This document shows positions 1 through 7,452 of a stretch of 51,534 nt of DNA, one piece after another. The position numbers were made by a program, and so were the translations under genes. The notes under the pieces were generated by a model that was not told the origin of the DNA, made no database searches, and worked only from the letters and a program-made list of their open reading frames with translations. Source of the DNA: Nitrospirota bacterium (GTDB lineage Bacteria > Nitrospirota > Nitrospiria > SBBL01 > JAADHI01); the NCBI GenBank assembly GCA_029261155.1, contig JAJDBW010000059.1, positions 1 through 51,534 on the forward strand, given 5' to 3'. Numbering within the stretch: the stretch's first letter is position 1; the number at the start of each line of letters is the position of its first letter.

Positions 1-83
1 GAACTTTGGCATACATATCCACGTTATACATCCTTCCCCTTCCATCAGAGTTGTTAATCCTGATGGAGAGTTTAGACGGTGGC

Positions 84-431
84 TCACTTTTTCGGCGCCT
101 TTTGCACCGCCACGTGGATCATTATCCCAATGCCATTCACACTTTCGACGAACCGGAGAATGACTTTGGGTGCATATCCAAAGATCGCACTCAGTGATAT
201 AAGATCTACATTTGCAAGAAGCAAAACGAGGATAATTTCTTTATGCTTTTTCGATACTAAAGGTTCTCGACTGGATTCAGTGGCGGGGAGGCTCCACCAC
301 TTTTTTTCGATCCATGACATCGATCTGCCGAGATGGGGAGCGATTTGCTTGATCGATAAACCAACTTCCTTGGCCAAATAGATAAATCTATCCTCGTTCT
401 TTATATTTAGGACGCCTTCAAAATCATGCAC
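84..431 (-). CDS. Small protein of unknown function, possible helix-turn-helix
   Basis: The protein is about 115 residues and I do not recognise its family. The stretch after residue 15 (EDRFIYLAKEVGLSIKQIAP, continuing HLGRSMSWIEKKWW) has the spacing of a helix-turn-helix, so DNA binding is possible but unproven. I prefer a GTG start at 431 because GGAGG lies six bases upstream; an ATG at 449 gives six more residues but has no ribosome-binding site. It is the last of three same-strand genes (1379 to 84) with a 68-base gap to its upstream neighbour, so co-transcription is likely. Function unknown. Confidence 0.5.
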   Translation of the reverse strand: MHDFEGVLNIKNEDRFIYLAKEVGLSIKQIAPHLGRSMSWIEKKWWSLPATESSREPLVSKKHKEIILVLLLANVDLISLSAIFGYAPKVILRFVESVNGIGIMIHVAVQKAPKK

Positions 432-517
432 AATGATCCTCCATTTCATTCCAAAATACAGTTTAAGAAGAGGAAACAGATTTAATAAATACGATGAATT
501 ACACCCTCGTTCGACCG

Positions 518-997
518 TTAGGGTCTCTTCTCTAAGGTCTGCTTCAGAATCCTTCCATTCAAGATACTAATGATACAATTTTGCTGATAAATCGTTTTCT
601 CCAAGCTTTGAATTGCGATATCTCGTTCAGGCGAGAGCGGCCCATTACTCCCACTTATCATCCCTGGAGATTGTTGTTTGCCGTGTTCAGGACAGAAGAA
701 GTGGCGCAAAGCCTGGTCCAGAGAAAGGATTTCCAGGGGTTTGGACGGCATTGAGGGTTCCAACTGCGCCACGTGTTCTATATCCTCAAGACTAATCCCT
801 GTATACGGTTTCAAGTCAGCAACAAGCCCCGGCAGCACCTTTAATTTTTTAAAAAGCATGATCCGTAAGTTGAATTTTCCGATACTCTGAGCTGCCACCA
901 TAACGAGCTCCGCAAACATTTCGTCTTTTGTTGTATTTGCGGTATCGACAAGCTTCGTAAGGATGGACTGTTCAATGCGTGAATGAAGATCATCCAT
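518..997 (-). CDS. Hypothetical protein, 159 aa
   Basis: This is a soluble-looking protein with no signal peptide or membrane segment. The ATG at 997 has a strong GGAGGGG box just upstream. A short CPEHG motif near residue 96 has only one cysteine-histidine pair nearby, so a metal site is speculative. The start overlaps the 3' end of the upstream gene by 8 bases, which indicates translational coupling. I considered a distant relation to FlhD/FlhC-type regulators but the resemblance is too weak to claim. Function unknown. Confidence 0.55.
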   Translation of the reverse strand: MDDLHSRIEQSILTKLVDTANTTKDEMFAELVMVAAQSIGKFNLRIMLFKKLKVLPGLVADLKPYTGISLEDIEHVAQLEPSMPSKPLEILSLDQALRHFFCPEHGKQQSPGMISGSNGPLSPERDIAIQSLEKTIYQQNCIISILNGRILKQTLEKRP

Positions 998-1379
998 TTT
1001 TCCCCTCCGTTGACAATGCTTCTTGGATTAATTGTTTGAGGTGTTCGCGCTCAATGGGGGTGATGAGGATGTGATTAAATCGTTTGAATTGGTCTACATT
1101 GGTCCTTGTTTCTTTCTCTTTGAGCAGCAAAATTTTAACTGTTTCTGGGTTGTTATATTGGATCGATTCGCAAATCGCTGAGTCGATCAATACAAGGGGG
1201 ATGCTTCCTTTAAGAAGGGAAGCCTTCTTTCTCGGGTTACACTTGACTTCCGTCTTCTTGATTCTCAGTTCACTAAGTATTCCCCTTGTCATCGCACTAA
1301 TGGCATGACCAATGCTCTTATCATGGTGGTGAATGATTATCTTCAGATTCGACCCCTTCGTTTTAGTTTTAGGCTTCAA
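990..1379 (-). CDS. Degenerate receiver-like small protein
   Basis: The 129-residue protein has the alternating pattern of a response-regulator receiver: a first strand NLKIIIHHHD, a strand with an aspartate (PLVLIDSAI, where the phosphoacceptor would sit), a strand VKILLLKEK, and a last strand plus helix ILITPIEREHLKQLIQEAL resembling the usual KPI-x-LxxxI ending. The conserved lysine before the proline is threonine, and the acidic pair after strand one is reduced to a single aspartate. It is therefore at best a pseudo-receiver used for protein contacts. No output domain is present. The start is TTG at 1379 without a clear ribosome-binding site. It heads the three-gene run ending at 84. Confidence 0.45.
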   Translation of the reverse strand: MKPKTKTKGSNLKIIIHHHDKSIGHAISAMTRGILSELRIKKTEVKCNPRKKASLLKGSIPLVLIDSAICESIQYNNPETVKILLLKEKETRTNVDQFKRFNHILITPIEREHLKQLIQEALSTEGKNG

Positions 1380-1508
1380 TCAAGGTTCATCTATTAAGGA
1401 TTGTTGGCGTTGTGATAATCCTATTACGCAATTTATATGCCACTTTGATTTTGTCTCTTTTAAGGCGGAAACCCGCTTATATCGATAGGATTTGATCTTT
1501 ATAAAAAA

Positions 1509-1551
1509 GCCGGTGCGCGGTTTTGTAACACCCCTGCGCGGATATGTTACA
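1509..1551. repeat. Inverted copy of a sequence near 10.46 kb, likely IS-end remnant
   Basis: Read on the minus strand, 1551-1521 begins TGTAACATATCCGCGCAGG and ends TTACAAAA. The plus strand at 10463-10491 begins TGTAACATATCCGTGCAGG and ends ATACAAAA: two substitutions and a two-base gap. The continuation here (TGTTACAAAACCGCGCACC) also matches 10671-10690 (TGTTACAAAACCGGGCAGCC). The sequence lies in a gene-free stretch (1380-1732) in which I see nothing else. It may be a transposon-end remnant; the family is unidentified. Confidence 0.55.
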
Positions 1552-1798
1552 ACTCGCGGCTGTGCTTCTGGTTTCTATATCTGTTTTAGATTGGGACAAG
1601 AAATAACCGTAATTGCGTTTCGATCGAGGGTGGTGTAGGAAAAGATTGAATGCGTGGTCTCCCCTACTGGAGTCTAAAAATCCGTCAAGGAACCAGGGGG
1701 AAGTAGACAGGACTTTCTAGGGAGAAGATCTGGTGATTGAAAATGTTAGTCGGTTTTTCATTATTATTTTTTTCTTTTTGCTTGTGGCACAACCTTGG

Positions 1799-1945
1799 GT
1801 TAAAAAAGAAGGAAGGTATAGTGTTTCCGCCTTTGGCACCTTTACCCTGACCAAGTGGGCCGCTACTCGAGGGAATGAGTCGAGTACTAGAAGGAAGGGC
1901 CGTAATCCTCAGACGGGCGAGGCGATCAAGATTAAGGCGTCCAAA
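1799..1945 (+). pseudogene. Remnant of an HU-family DNA-binding protein gene
   Basis: Translation gives VKKEGRYSVSAFGTFTLTK, then twelve or thirteen foreign residues, then RKGRNPQTGEAIKIKASK. The flanks match the HU protein encoded at 19463-19750 (VKKDGRFSYPGFGTFSLTSR and RKGRNPQTGESIKIKASK). The N-terminal helices are missing and the DNA-binding arm is split by an in-frame insertion of about 36 bases containing TACTCGA and TCGAGTA as a 7-bp hairpin (1864-1886). The frame stays open into the following gene, but no intact HU can be made. Confidence 0.75.
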
Positions 1946-1957
1946 AGGAAATCGAAA

Positions 1958-2284
1958 ATGGGAAAAAATAAAATCGAATATGAAAAAAGCTCAGGTAATG
2001 TGTTTCAAGATTTAGGCTTTCCTAACCCCGAGATGGAGCAACTTAAATCTGCCCTCTCTTTTGAGATATTCAACATTTTAAAACAACAAAAACTGACACA
2101 AGCTCAGGCGGCAAAAATACTCGGTATCGACCAGCCGCAAGTATCAAGGTTAAAAAACGCGGACTTCACCCGTTTCAGCGTAGAACGGCTTTTTGGCTTT
2201 CTGAACCGGCTTGGCCGTCATGTTGATATTTATCTCAATCGAGCCGAGGAGGAAATCCCACATCAACGGGTTGTTCATGCTTAA
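1958..2284 (+). CDS. HigA-like XRE-family antitoxin/transcriptional regulator
   Basis: The ATG at 1958 follows an AAGGAA box and gives a 108-residue protein. The middle contains a clear helix-turn-helix of the XRE/HigA2 type: LTQAQAAKILGIDQPQVSRL followed by KNADFTRFSVERLFGFLNRLGRHVDIYL. This layout is typical of antitoxins paired with RelE/HigB toxins, which they neutralise while repressing their own operon. No toxin gene lies upstream, where the HU remnant sits, or downstream, so it is solitary here. The open frame extends upstream through the HU fossil, but that extension is not expected to be part of the protein. Confidence 0.75.
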   Translation: MGKNKIEYEKSSGNVFQDLGFPNPEMEQLKSALSFEIFNILKQQKLTQAQAAKILGIDQPQVSRLKNADFTRFSVERLFGFLNRLGRHVDIYLNRAEEEIPHQRVVHA

Positions 2285-2520
2285 AGGGATTGTTGTACAA
2301 CAGTACGAAAATGTACGCATTTAAAAACATGCCAACTTATACATAAAAGTTAACAAGCCGGGGGACAAGGAGTTGCTTCCCGAAACCTTCATATGGCAAA
2401 ATCCTTCAAACTCCGAAGGTTGCTTTCGGAATTCGTCAAATTCGGAGATATCTAGTTTTCTAGATAACATTACATTTATATCCAGGTAGATTTGAGAAGA
2501 CTACTAGGGTCTGTTGACAT

Positions 2521-2907
2521 TTAAGCCAGCCACACGAAGGCGGCAACGAGCGCGATGAAAGAAGAGAAGCGGCTTGCCAGCTTGTCGTAACGGGTGGCGA
2601 TGCGACGAAAGTGTTTGAGACGACAAAAAAACCTCTCAATCAGGTTGCGATGTTTGTAGTGATACGTATCGAAAGATCGAAGCCGCCGCCGGTTCTCCCG
2701 AGGTGGAATCACCGCGCTCGCGCCCGTCTGCGTGATGAATTCAATCAACGGGTCTGCATCGTAAGCCTTGTCCCCCACGACGGCTTGAGTTCTAATTCCC
2801 GCAATCAATGTCTGGGCTTGCGTGACGTCGTGTGTTTGACCGGCGGTCAATGTCCAACGGGCCAATTGCCCCAAGCCTTCGACCACCGCGTGAATCTTGG
2901 TGGTCAA
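2521..2907 (-). CDS. IS5-family transposase, C-terminal catalytic part (OrfB)
   Basis: This 128-residue frame begins MTTKIHAVVEGLG and contains GDKAYDAD (second catalytic aspartate) and ERFFCRLKHFRRIATRYDK (catalytic glutamate with the YREK-like signature). It overlaps the end of OrfA and is expected to be expressed as an OrfAB fusion by -1 frameshifting at the A7 run (2942-2948). All DDE residues and both ends are present, so the element may still be active. Confidence 0.9.
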   Translation of the reverse strand: MTTKIHAVVEGLGQLARWTLTAGQTHDVTQAQTLIAGIRTQAVVGDKAYDADPLIEFITQTGASAVIPPRENRRRLRSFDTYHYKHRNLIERFFCRLKHFRRIATRYDKLASRFSSFIALVAAFVWLA

Positions 2908-3272
2908 CCCGCCCCTCGAGCGGCCCAGCGCCTGATCCCCGTTTTTTTAGCAGCACCCGCCGCATGTTGGTGGGCCCGGACAATCGTGGAATCCAGGAAA
3001 ATCTCTTCAAAGTCGGCATCCATTGCCAATGCCGCGAACACGCGCTGCCACACACCATTATTCGACCAGCGGGCAAAGCGTTTGTACACACTGTTCCAGC
3101 AGCCAAACTCTTCCGGCAGATCGCGCCAGGGGGAACCGGTGCGGGCCACCCACAACACCGCTTCCATAAAGAGCCGATTGTCCTCTCCGGTTCGTCCCGG
3201 ATCGCCCGATTTGCCAGGTAACATCCGTTCGATACGTTTCCATTGGTCATCACGTAATAGTCTTCGCACCAT
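2904..3272 (-). CDS. IS5-family transposase, N-terminal part (OrfA)
   Basis: The 122-residue product starts MVRRLLRDDQWKRIERMLPG and carries the DUF4096-type N-terminal domain of IS427-group transposases. FLDSTIVRAH near residue 92 contains the first catalytic aspartate. Near the end is a run of seven A residues on the coding strand (T run at 2942-2948), where a -1 shift enters the frame of the downstream ORF that supplies the rest of the catalytic domain. ATG at 3272. Confidence 0.9.
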   Translation of the reverse strand: MVRRLLRDDQWKRIERMLPGKSGDPGRTGEDNRLFMEAVLWVARTGSPWRDLPEEFGCWNSVYKRFARWSNNGVWQRVFAALAMDADFEEIFLDSTIVRAHQHAAGAAKKTGIRRWAARGAG

Positions 3273-3338
3273 CTCGCCAACCTCCTTGTCGGGTTGGCAT
3301 AATTATCCCAATATGAAACTGAATGTCAACAGACCCTA

Positions 3339-3426
3339 GGGCATCACCTACTTTTTAACTGTAAACAAATTGATATTTGATGTCTGATTCGATACTATCC
3401 AGGAACGAGATACTAACTCGTTGGGA
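3339..3426 (+). other. attI-like cassette insertion point, leader of element A
   Basis: The leader ends AGATACTAACTCGTTGGGA, and the equivalent place in element B reads AGATACTTACTTGTTCGGT. The first GTT (3420-3422) marks where similarity between the two elements stops and unrelated cassettes begin, as expected for a G/TT crossover. GTTGGGA (3420-3426) is the exact reverse complement of TCCCAAC at 3707-3713, the box closing the same cassette. I see no convincing hairpin upstream, so an attI-type rather than attC-type site is favoured. Confidence 0.6.
3370..3398 (+). promoter_or_regulatory. Putative cassette promoter (Pc-like) in element A leader
   Basis: TTGATA (3370-3375) and TACTAT (3393-3398) are separated by 17 bp and match sigma-70 consensus at 5/6 and 4/6. 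Element B carries the same two hexamers with the same spacing (49296-49268, minus), although the spacer has diverged, which supports function. Transcription would start near 3405, reading across the insertion point into the cassettes. The IS5 element ends about 33 bp upstream and leaves the promoter intact. Confidence 0.55.
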
Positions 3427-3437
3427 AGTAAAGCATT

Positions 3438-3685
3438 ATGGGTGCCCTCGACACCGCTAGAGAGATTGTCAAAATCGCCGTCAGTTCCGGTTTGGGTCAA
3501 GAGTTAATCGCTCTTCTTGAGAAAAAGAGTGCTTTGCTTTCGGAGCAAGTCTCGACACTTGAGTCGGAAAAGGCGGTTCTTATAAAAAGGTATCTGACCT
3601 TGTAACTGAGAACAAAGAATTTAAAAAGCAACTTTACAATTCTGAACTTATGCGAATCGGGCATGTTGAACCTCATGAGCTTTAA
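3438..3685 (+). pseudogene. Frameshifted coiled-coil protein gene of the first cassette
   Basis: The ATG at 3438 gives MGALDTAREIVKIAVSSGLG and then a heptad-like run (LIALLEKKSALLSEQVSTLE), ending at TAA at 3603-3605. A -1 shift at the A5 run (3584-3588) restores a longer frame, VSDLVTENKEFKKQLYNSEL, ending at TAA 3683-3685. The two parts together resemble the N-terminal coiled coil of a common small-protein family of unknown function. Either the gene is mutated or the product is truncated to 55 residues. The stop lies 21 bp before an attC-like site, the normal arrangement in a gene cassette. Confidence 0.6.
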
Positions 3686-3706
3686 AATTATCCATGTTCC
3701 AAGTTC

Positions 3707-3794
3707 TCCCAACCAGTCGGTCAACTTGACCGCATTGTACTTGTTTTGGTAAGAGGCATCGCCGTTTGCGGCCAAGTTACCTCACTCGTTATAC
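3707..3794 (+). other. attC-like recombination site 1
   Basis: R''-type box TCCCAAC (3707-3713) and R'-type box GTTATAC (3788-3794) flank a long imperfect hairpin. GGTCAACTTGACCGC (3719-3733) pairs with GCGGCCAAGTTACC (3768-3781) with one unpaired C and one mismatch. Unpaired bases on one arm are typical of attC sites. The outer AAC and AGT bases also pair. Length 88 bp. It closes the coiled-coil cassette and opens the TerB operon unit, whose first ATG is 52 bp further on. Confidence 0.7.
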
Positions 3795-3845
3795 GGCAGC
3801 TAAAACGGCTGTGTAATTCCCCAAAAAATAACGATTGAGGCGAAT

Positions 3846-6122
3846 ATGAAATTCTGGCTATTAATAGGAGGTGCAGTATTTTTATATTACGTCATCAAAG
3901 CAATGGCAAAGTCCTCAAAGCAGCAAGTTCAGAAGAATAATAGACCAAGTTCCGGAAATGAATTTAGTGTAACAATGACACCGAGCAATCGGATAGCAGC
4001 AAGCAGTAATCGTGATAATAACGACGATCTGGCTACGTTCAGTATCTCTTATGGTTACAACGAAGAAAAAAGCAAAAACAAAACGCTTGGTGAATGGATA
4101 AAATCCGGTGAATCCATCACCATAAAAGGACAAACATTTACTGGCGGTAATTTTTATTTTGGCGGAAAGCTCAGTTCGTTAGATGGGTACGGAACGGAAG
4201 CCTCATTAGTTGATGATTCGCTAAAAATTGAAAACAAGCCATCAAGTTATGAAGATGAAAGTTTAGGATATTGGCCTAAATTTATCTCGCTCACACCTAA
4301 AGGGCGTGGTGCTTTCCTTAGTTGGCTGTCCAGCAATAGAAGTGATCCAGAGACACCATTAGGCTATGTATTTATTTATTTCTATGGCCTTGAAAGACGC
4401 ATTACTGTTGATTCAATTAAGCAGGCGGTGGATGACACAGAATTTAAATCGTTGTTTGACGAAATACTACGCTTAAAAGGCATTTACGGCAGTAGTCGAT
4501 CTTTCTCAAATTATTCTACACGTCTTTTAGAAATCATGTGTCTATTACGACCTCACGTAGTATCACATCCAGAACTTGAAAAAACACCTCAAAGAGATTC
4601 ACTACTATTTAAACATCGCCTTGCCACAACGGTAAATGAAGAAAAGCCCGTTTCTGCTGAACTGGCGTTGGCATGGATTAGATTTTATCCGGATTATAGT
4701 CTGAAGAAACCGGCACGGCGTTGTGGTTATGAATTCAGTCAGATTTTTACACGCCTCTATAACAAAAAATATGGGGACGGCATTATCGTCAAACCCAATA
4801 AAACACGATTAAAGATTGAATATCATCCCGCTAGTTTTTCCTTGCGTGGAATATCATTTCCTCAACAGGATCTTCCCGACCCAAGTAACTTGAAAGGCCC
4901 TGTAAATAAACTTATTGCCATTGCAGATGAATGTACGACTGAATTAGATGCGTATAGTCGCTATCTTGCTAAACCCGATACGTCTCGCACCGATATTGAA
5001 GCCGTATTATTGCTGCCGGACGATCTTAGTGATGTGGGTGCTACGCTAGGATTAGGAAAGTTTAAGAAATGGGCGGATGATGCCATTTCAACGAAAAATG
5101 GTTTGGTAAGTGTCGAGGAATTCTGGACATATACCAAATCGCCTTTACCTGCCAAGATTAATAAAAAGGAAGCTGAATTAATTCAGAATCTTGCACAAAA
5201 AGCCGGTTATGGCATAGCACCCGATACACGTTTTCACCACGCTAAAACAAGTACAGATGGAAAACTGGTTCTATTTCCTGAAGGACATGGTAAATACTTT
5301 GAACCCTCCAAAGCATTTAGTGAAATGGGAATGGCGCTGCGTCTAGGCGCTATGGTCGTCACCATTGATTCACATGTGGATCAGGCGGAATTACATCTAT
5401 TAACTCAGCTCATTGACCACGATACCAATTTATCTCCTACCGAGAAACGATCATTACATGCCTATCTGGTGTGGAGACTTAATACACCTTCAAATATTAC
5501 GGGCTTAAAAGCCAGAGTGGAATTACTTGGTAAAACAGAAAAAGCTGCTGTTAGTCGCATTTTGGTCGGTGTTGCGATGGCCGATGGAAAGATTGATCCT
5601 GAAGAAATCAAACAGCTTGAAAAGCTCTATATCTTACTAGGACTTGATAAAACCCTTGTTACTGGAGACATTCATGGAATGTCATCCAGTAAAGCGGGAG
5701 CGCAACCCGACAGCCCTCAATCAGAAACTATCTCACCAGCTTCCTCGTCATTCCAGCTCGACGAAAGCATTCTTGCAATACATGAATCGGAAACCAAAGA
5801 TGTACAAAGCATGTTGGGCGCAATATTCGTGGAGGACGAACCCGCAGACGAATCCGATGACTCAGCCACAGATAGCACTGTTGTAGAGGAAGAAACCGGA
5901 ATTGATAAACCGCATTATGCTTTGTTTGAAAGCCTTATACGAAAAGATAGATGGACTCGTGAAGAAGTGGAAGCACTGTGCCGTGATTCGGGTTTGATGG
6001 TTAGTGGAGCATTGGAAACTATTAATGACTGGTCATTTGATAAAGTGGATGCAGCTGTACTTGAAGAGGATGGTGACGCAATTTATGTCGATCAGGAAAT
6101 CGTAGAAGAGATAGAAGGTTAA
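3846..6122 (+). CDS. TerB-N/TerB/TerB-C domain protein, membrane anchored
   Basis: The 758-residue protein starts with an anchor (FWLLIGGAVFLYYVIKAMA) followed by a polar linker. From about residue 85 it resembles the TerB-N domain (ESITIKGQTFTGGNFYFGG; later YGLERRITVDS), then a TerB-like helical domain with AVSRILVGVAMADGKIDPEE (about 570-590) whose acidic MADG-x-I-D/E signature is the known metal-binding feature of TerB. A C-terminal TerB-C-like part follows (YALFESLIRKDRWTREEVEALC, about 695-720). Such proteins are known from comparative genomics to sit beside DUF2791 ATPases and Lhr-like helicases and are thought to act in DNA processing or stress defence. Start supported by GAGG six bases upstream. 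First gene of a tight three-gene operon; inferred scaffold or membrane-linked sensor. Confidence 0.85.
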   Translation: MKFWLLIGGAVFLYYVIKAMAKSSKQQVQKNNRPSSGNEFSVTMTPSNRIAASSNRDNNDDLATFSISYGYNEEKSKNKTLGEWIKSGESITIKGQTFTGGNFYFGGKLSSLDGYGTEASLVDDSLKIENKPSSYEDESLGYWPKFISLTPKGRGAFLSWLSSNRSDPETPLGYVFIYFYGLERRITVDSIKQAVDDTEFKSLFDEILRLKGIYGSSRSFSNYSTRLLEIMCLLRPHVVSHPELEKTPQRDSLLFKHRLATTVNEEKPVSAELALAWIRFYPDYSLKKPARRCGYEFSQIFTRLYNKKYGDGIIVKPNKTRLKIEYHPASFSLRGISFPQQDLPDPSNLKGPVNKLIAIADECTTELDAYSRYLAKPDTSRTDIEAVLLLPDDLSDVGATLGLGKFKKWADDAISTKNGLVSVEEFWTYTKSPLPAKINKKEAELIQNLAQKAGYGIAPDTRFHHAKTSTDGKLVLFPEGHGKYFEPSKAFSEMGMALRLGAMVVTIDSHVDQAELHLLTQLIDHDTNLSPTEKRSLHAYLVWRLNTPSNITGLKARVELLGKTEKAAVSRILVGVAMADGKIDPEEIKQLEKLYILLGLDKTLVTGDIHGMSSSKAGAQPDSPQSETISPASSSFQLDESILAIHESETKDVQSMLGAIFVEDEPADESDDSATDSTVVEEETGIDKPHYALFESLIRKDRWTREEVEALCRDSGLMVSGALETINDWSFDKVDAAVLEEDGDAIYVDQEIVEEIEG

Positions 6123-6126
6123 ACTT

Positions 6127-7452
6127 ATGGAAAAACGTATCCGATTAAAAGAACGTGACGCAATCATTCAATCACTGAAATCTGGTGTAACTCCCAAAAT
6201 TGGGATTCAGCATATTCAGGTAGGACGAAGCAATGAAGTCAAAGCGTTGTATAAGGACATTGAAAGAATCTCTCAAGGCGGCGCAGCGTTCAGGCTTATC
6301 ATTGGTGATTATGGCTCTGGGAAAACATTTTTTCTGAGTGTGGTACGTTCCATTGCTCTTGAAAAGAAGCTGGTTACAGTCAATGCGGATCTTTCACCGG
6401 ATCGGCGTGTACACGCTTCTTCAGGACAGGCACGAAATCTTTATTCCGAGCTTATGAGGAATCTGGCAACCCGTAATAAACCGGATGGAAATGCATTAGC
6501 CAGTGTTGTAGAACGGTTTGTGACTCAGGCTCGTAAAGAAGCAGATGAAAAAAACACTGATGTTTCAACAGTAATTCATCAAAAATTGGCGTCCCTGTCA
6601 GAATTGGTTGGCGGATATGATTTTGCAAAAGTTATTGATGCCTACTGGAATGGTCATGAGCAGGATAATGAAGAGTTAAAATCAAATGCTATTCGTTGGT
6701 TACGTGCTGAATACACTACTAAGACAGATGCAAGAAGAGATCTTGATGTCAGAACGATTATTTCGGATAACTCGTTTTATGATGCGTTAAAGCTTATGAG
6801 CCTGTTTGTGCGTCAGGCGGGCTATGAAGGCTTACTCGTCAATTTGGATGAAATGGTCAATCTTTATAAGTTAAGCAGCACACAAGCACGTACATCTAAC
6901 TATGAGCAGATTCTTCGGATACTCAATGATTGCCTTCAGGGTTCAGCTGAATATCTTGGGTTTTTATTGGGTGGAACGCCGGAGTTTTTATTAGATCCCC
7001 GCAGAGGATTATATAGCTATGAAGCACTGCAATCCCGTTTAGCTGAAAATAGCTTTGCGCAACGTGCGGGTGTTATTGACTATTCATCACCTGCACTACA
7101 TCTAGCGAGCTTAACACCGGAGGAGCTTTATATTCTCCTGAAGAATCTTCGTCATGTCTTTGCCGAAGGTGATACGTCTAAATATCTAGTACCTGATGAT
7201 GCTCTCAAAGCTTTTTTACACCATTGTAGCCAGACTATCGGTGATGCCTATTTCCGCACACCGAGAAATACCATCAAAGCATTTTTAGATATGCTGGCAG
7301 TCTTGGAACAAAATCCTTCTATGCAATGGTCGCAGTTAGTTCAATCCATTGCGATTGAGGATGATCGTCCAAGTGATACGGATAAAATTATGGTGGATGA
7401 AGAGACAGGCGAAATTTTGAATTCTGATGGACTAGCTGATTTCAAATTATGA
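6127..7452 (+). CDS. BREX-type ATP-binding protein (BrxD-like, DUF2791)
   Basis: The 441-residue P-loop ATPase has Walker A GDYGSGKT at residues 60-67 and Walker B GLLVNLDEM near 238-246. The opening IQHIQVGRSNEVKALYKDIE (about 28-47) and the later GTPEFLLDPRRGLYSYEALQSR match the BREX system ATP-binding protein family. In type 2 and type 6 BREX this protein (BrxD) is adjacent to an Lhr-like helicase (BrxHI), exactly as here. It starts four bases after the TerB gene stop, and its end overlaps the helicase start by four bases (ATGA). No PglX methylase or PglZ phosphatase is present, so this is not a BREX locus but a related module. Confidence 0.88.
   Translation: MEKRIRLKERDAIIQSLKSGVTPKIGIQHIQVGRSNEVKALYKDIERISQGGAAFRLIIGDYGSGKTFFLSVVRSIALEKKLVTVNADLSPDRRVHASSGQARNLYSELMRNLATRNKPDGNALASVVERFVTQARKEADEKNTDVSTVIHQKLASLSELVGGYDFAKVIDAYWNGHEQDNEELKSNAIRWLRAEYTTKTDARRDLDVRTIISDNSFYDALKLMSLFVRQAGYEGLLVNLDEMVNLYKLSSTQARTSNYEQILRILNDCLQGSAEYLGFLLGGTPEFLLDPRRGLYSYEALQSRLAENSFAQRAGVIDYSSPALHLASLTPEELYILLKNLRHVFAEGDTSKYLVPDDALKAFLHHCSQTIGDAYFRTPRNTIKAFLDMLAVLEQNPSMQWSQLVQSIAIEDDRPSDTDKIMVDEETGEILNSDGLADFKL

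Larger units (their letters stand above)
2508..3336 (-). mobile_element. IS5-family insertion sequence
   Basis: The element is about 829 bp and bounded by near-perfect terminal inverted repeats: GGGTCTGTTGACATT at 2508-2522 and its complement ending at 3336. It sits in a CTA/TAG context, consistent with insertion at a CTAG target and TA duplication, as known for the IS427 group of IS5. It encodes a two-part DDE transposase joined by frameshifting. It interrupts the conserved leader of element A; element B shows the uninterrupted version of the same site near 49326-49332. Confidence 0.9.

Noticed and set aside
518-997. FlhC/FlhD-type transcriptional activator
   Set aside because: Only vague helical similarity and one cysteine-histidine cluster; not enough for a family call.
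2611-3339. Long plus-strand frames across the IS5 element
   Set aside because: They are antisense to the transposase and have no family features.
3339-3426. Full attC site upstream of the first cassette
   Set aside because: No complementary arm could be found for the bases before GTTGGGA; the conserved leader fits an attI-like site better.
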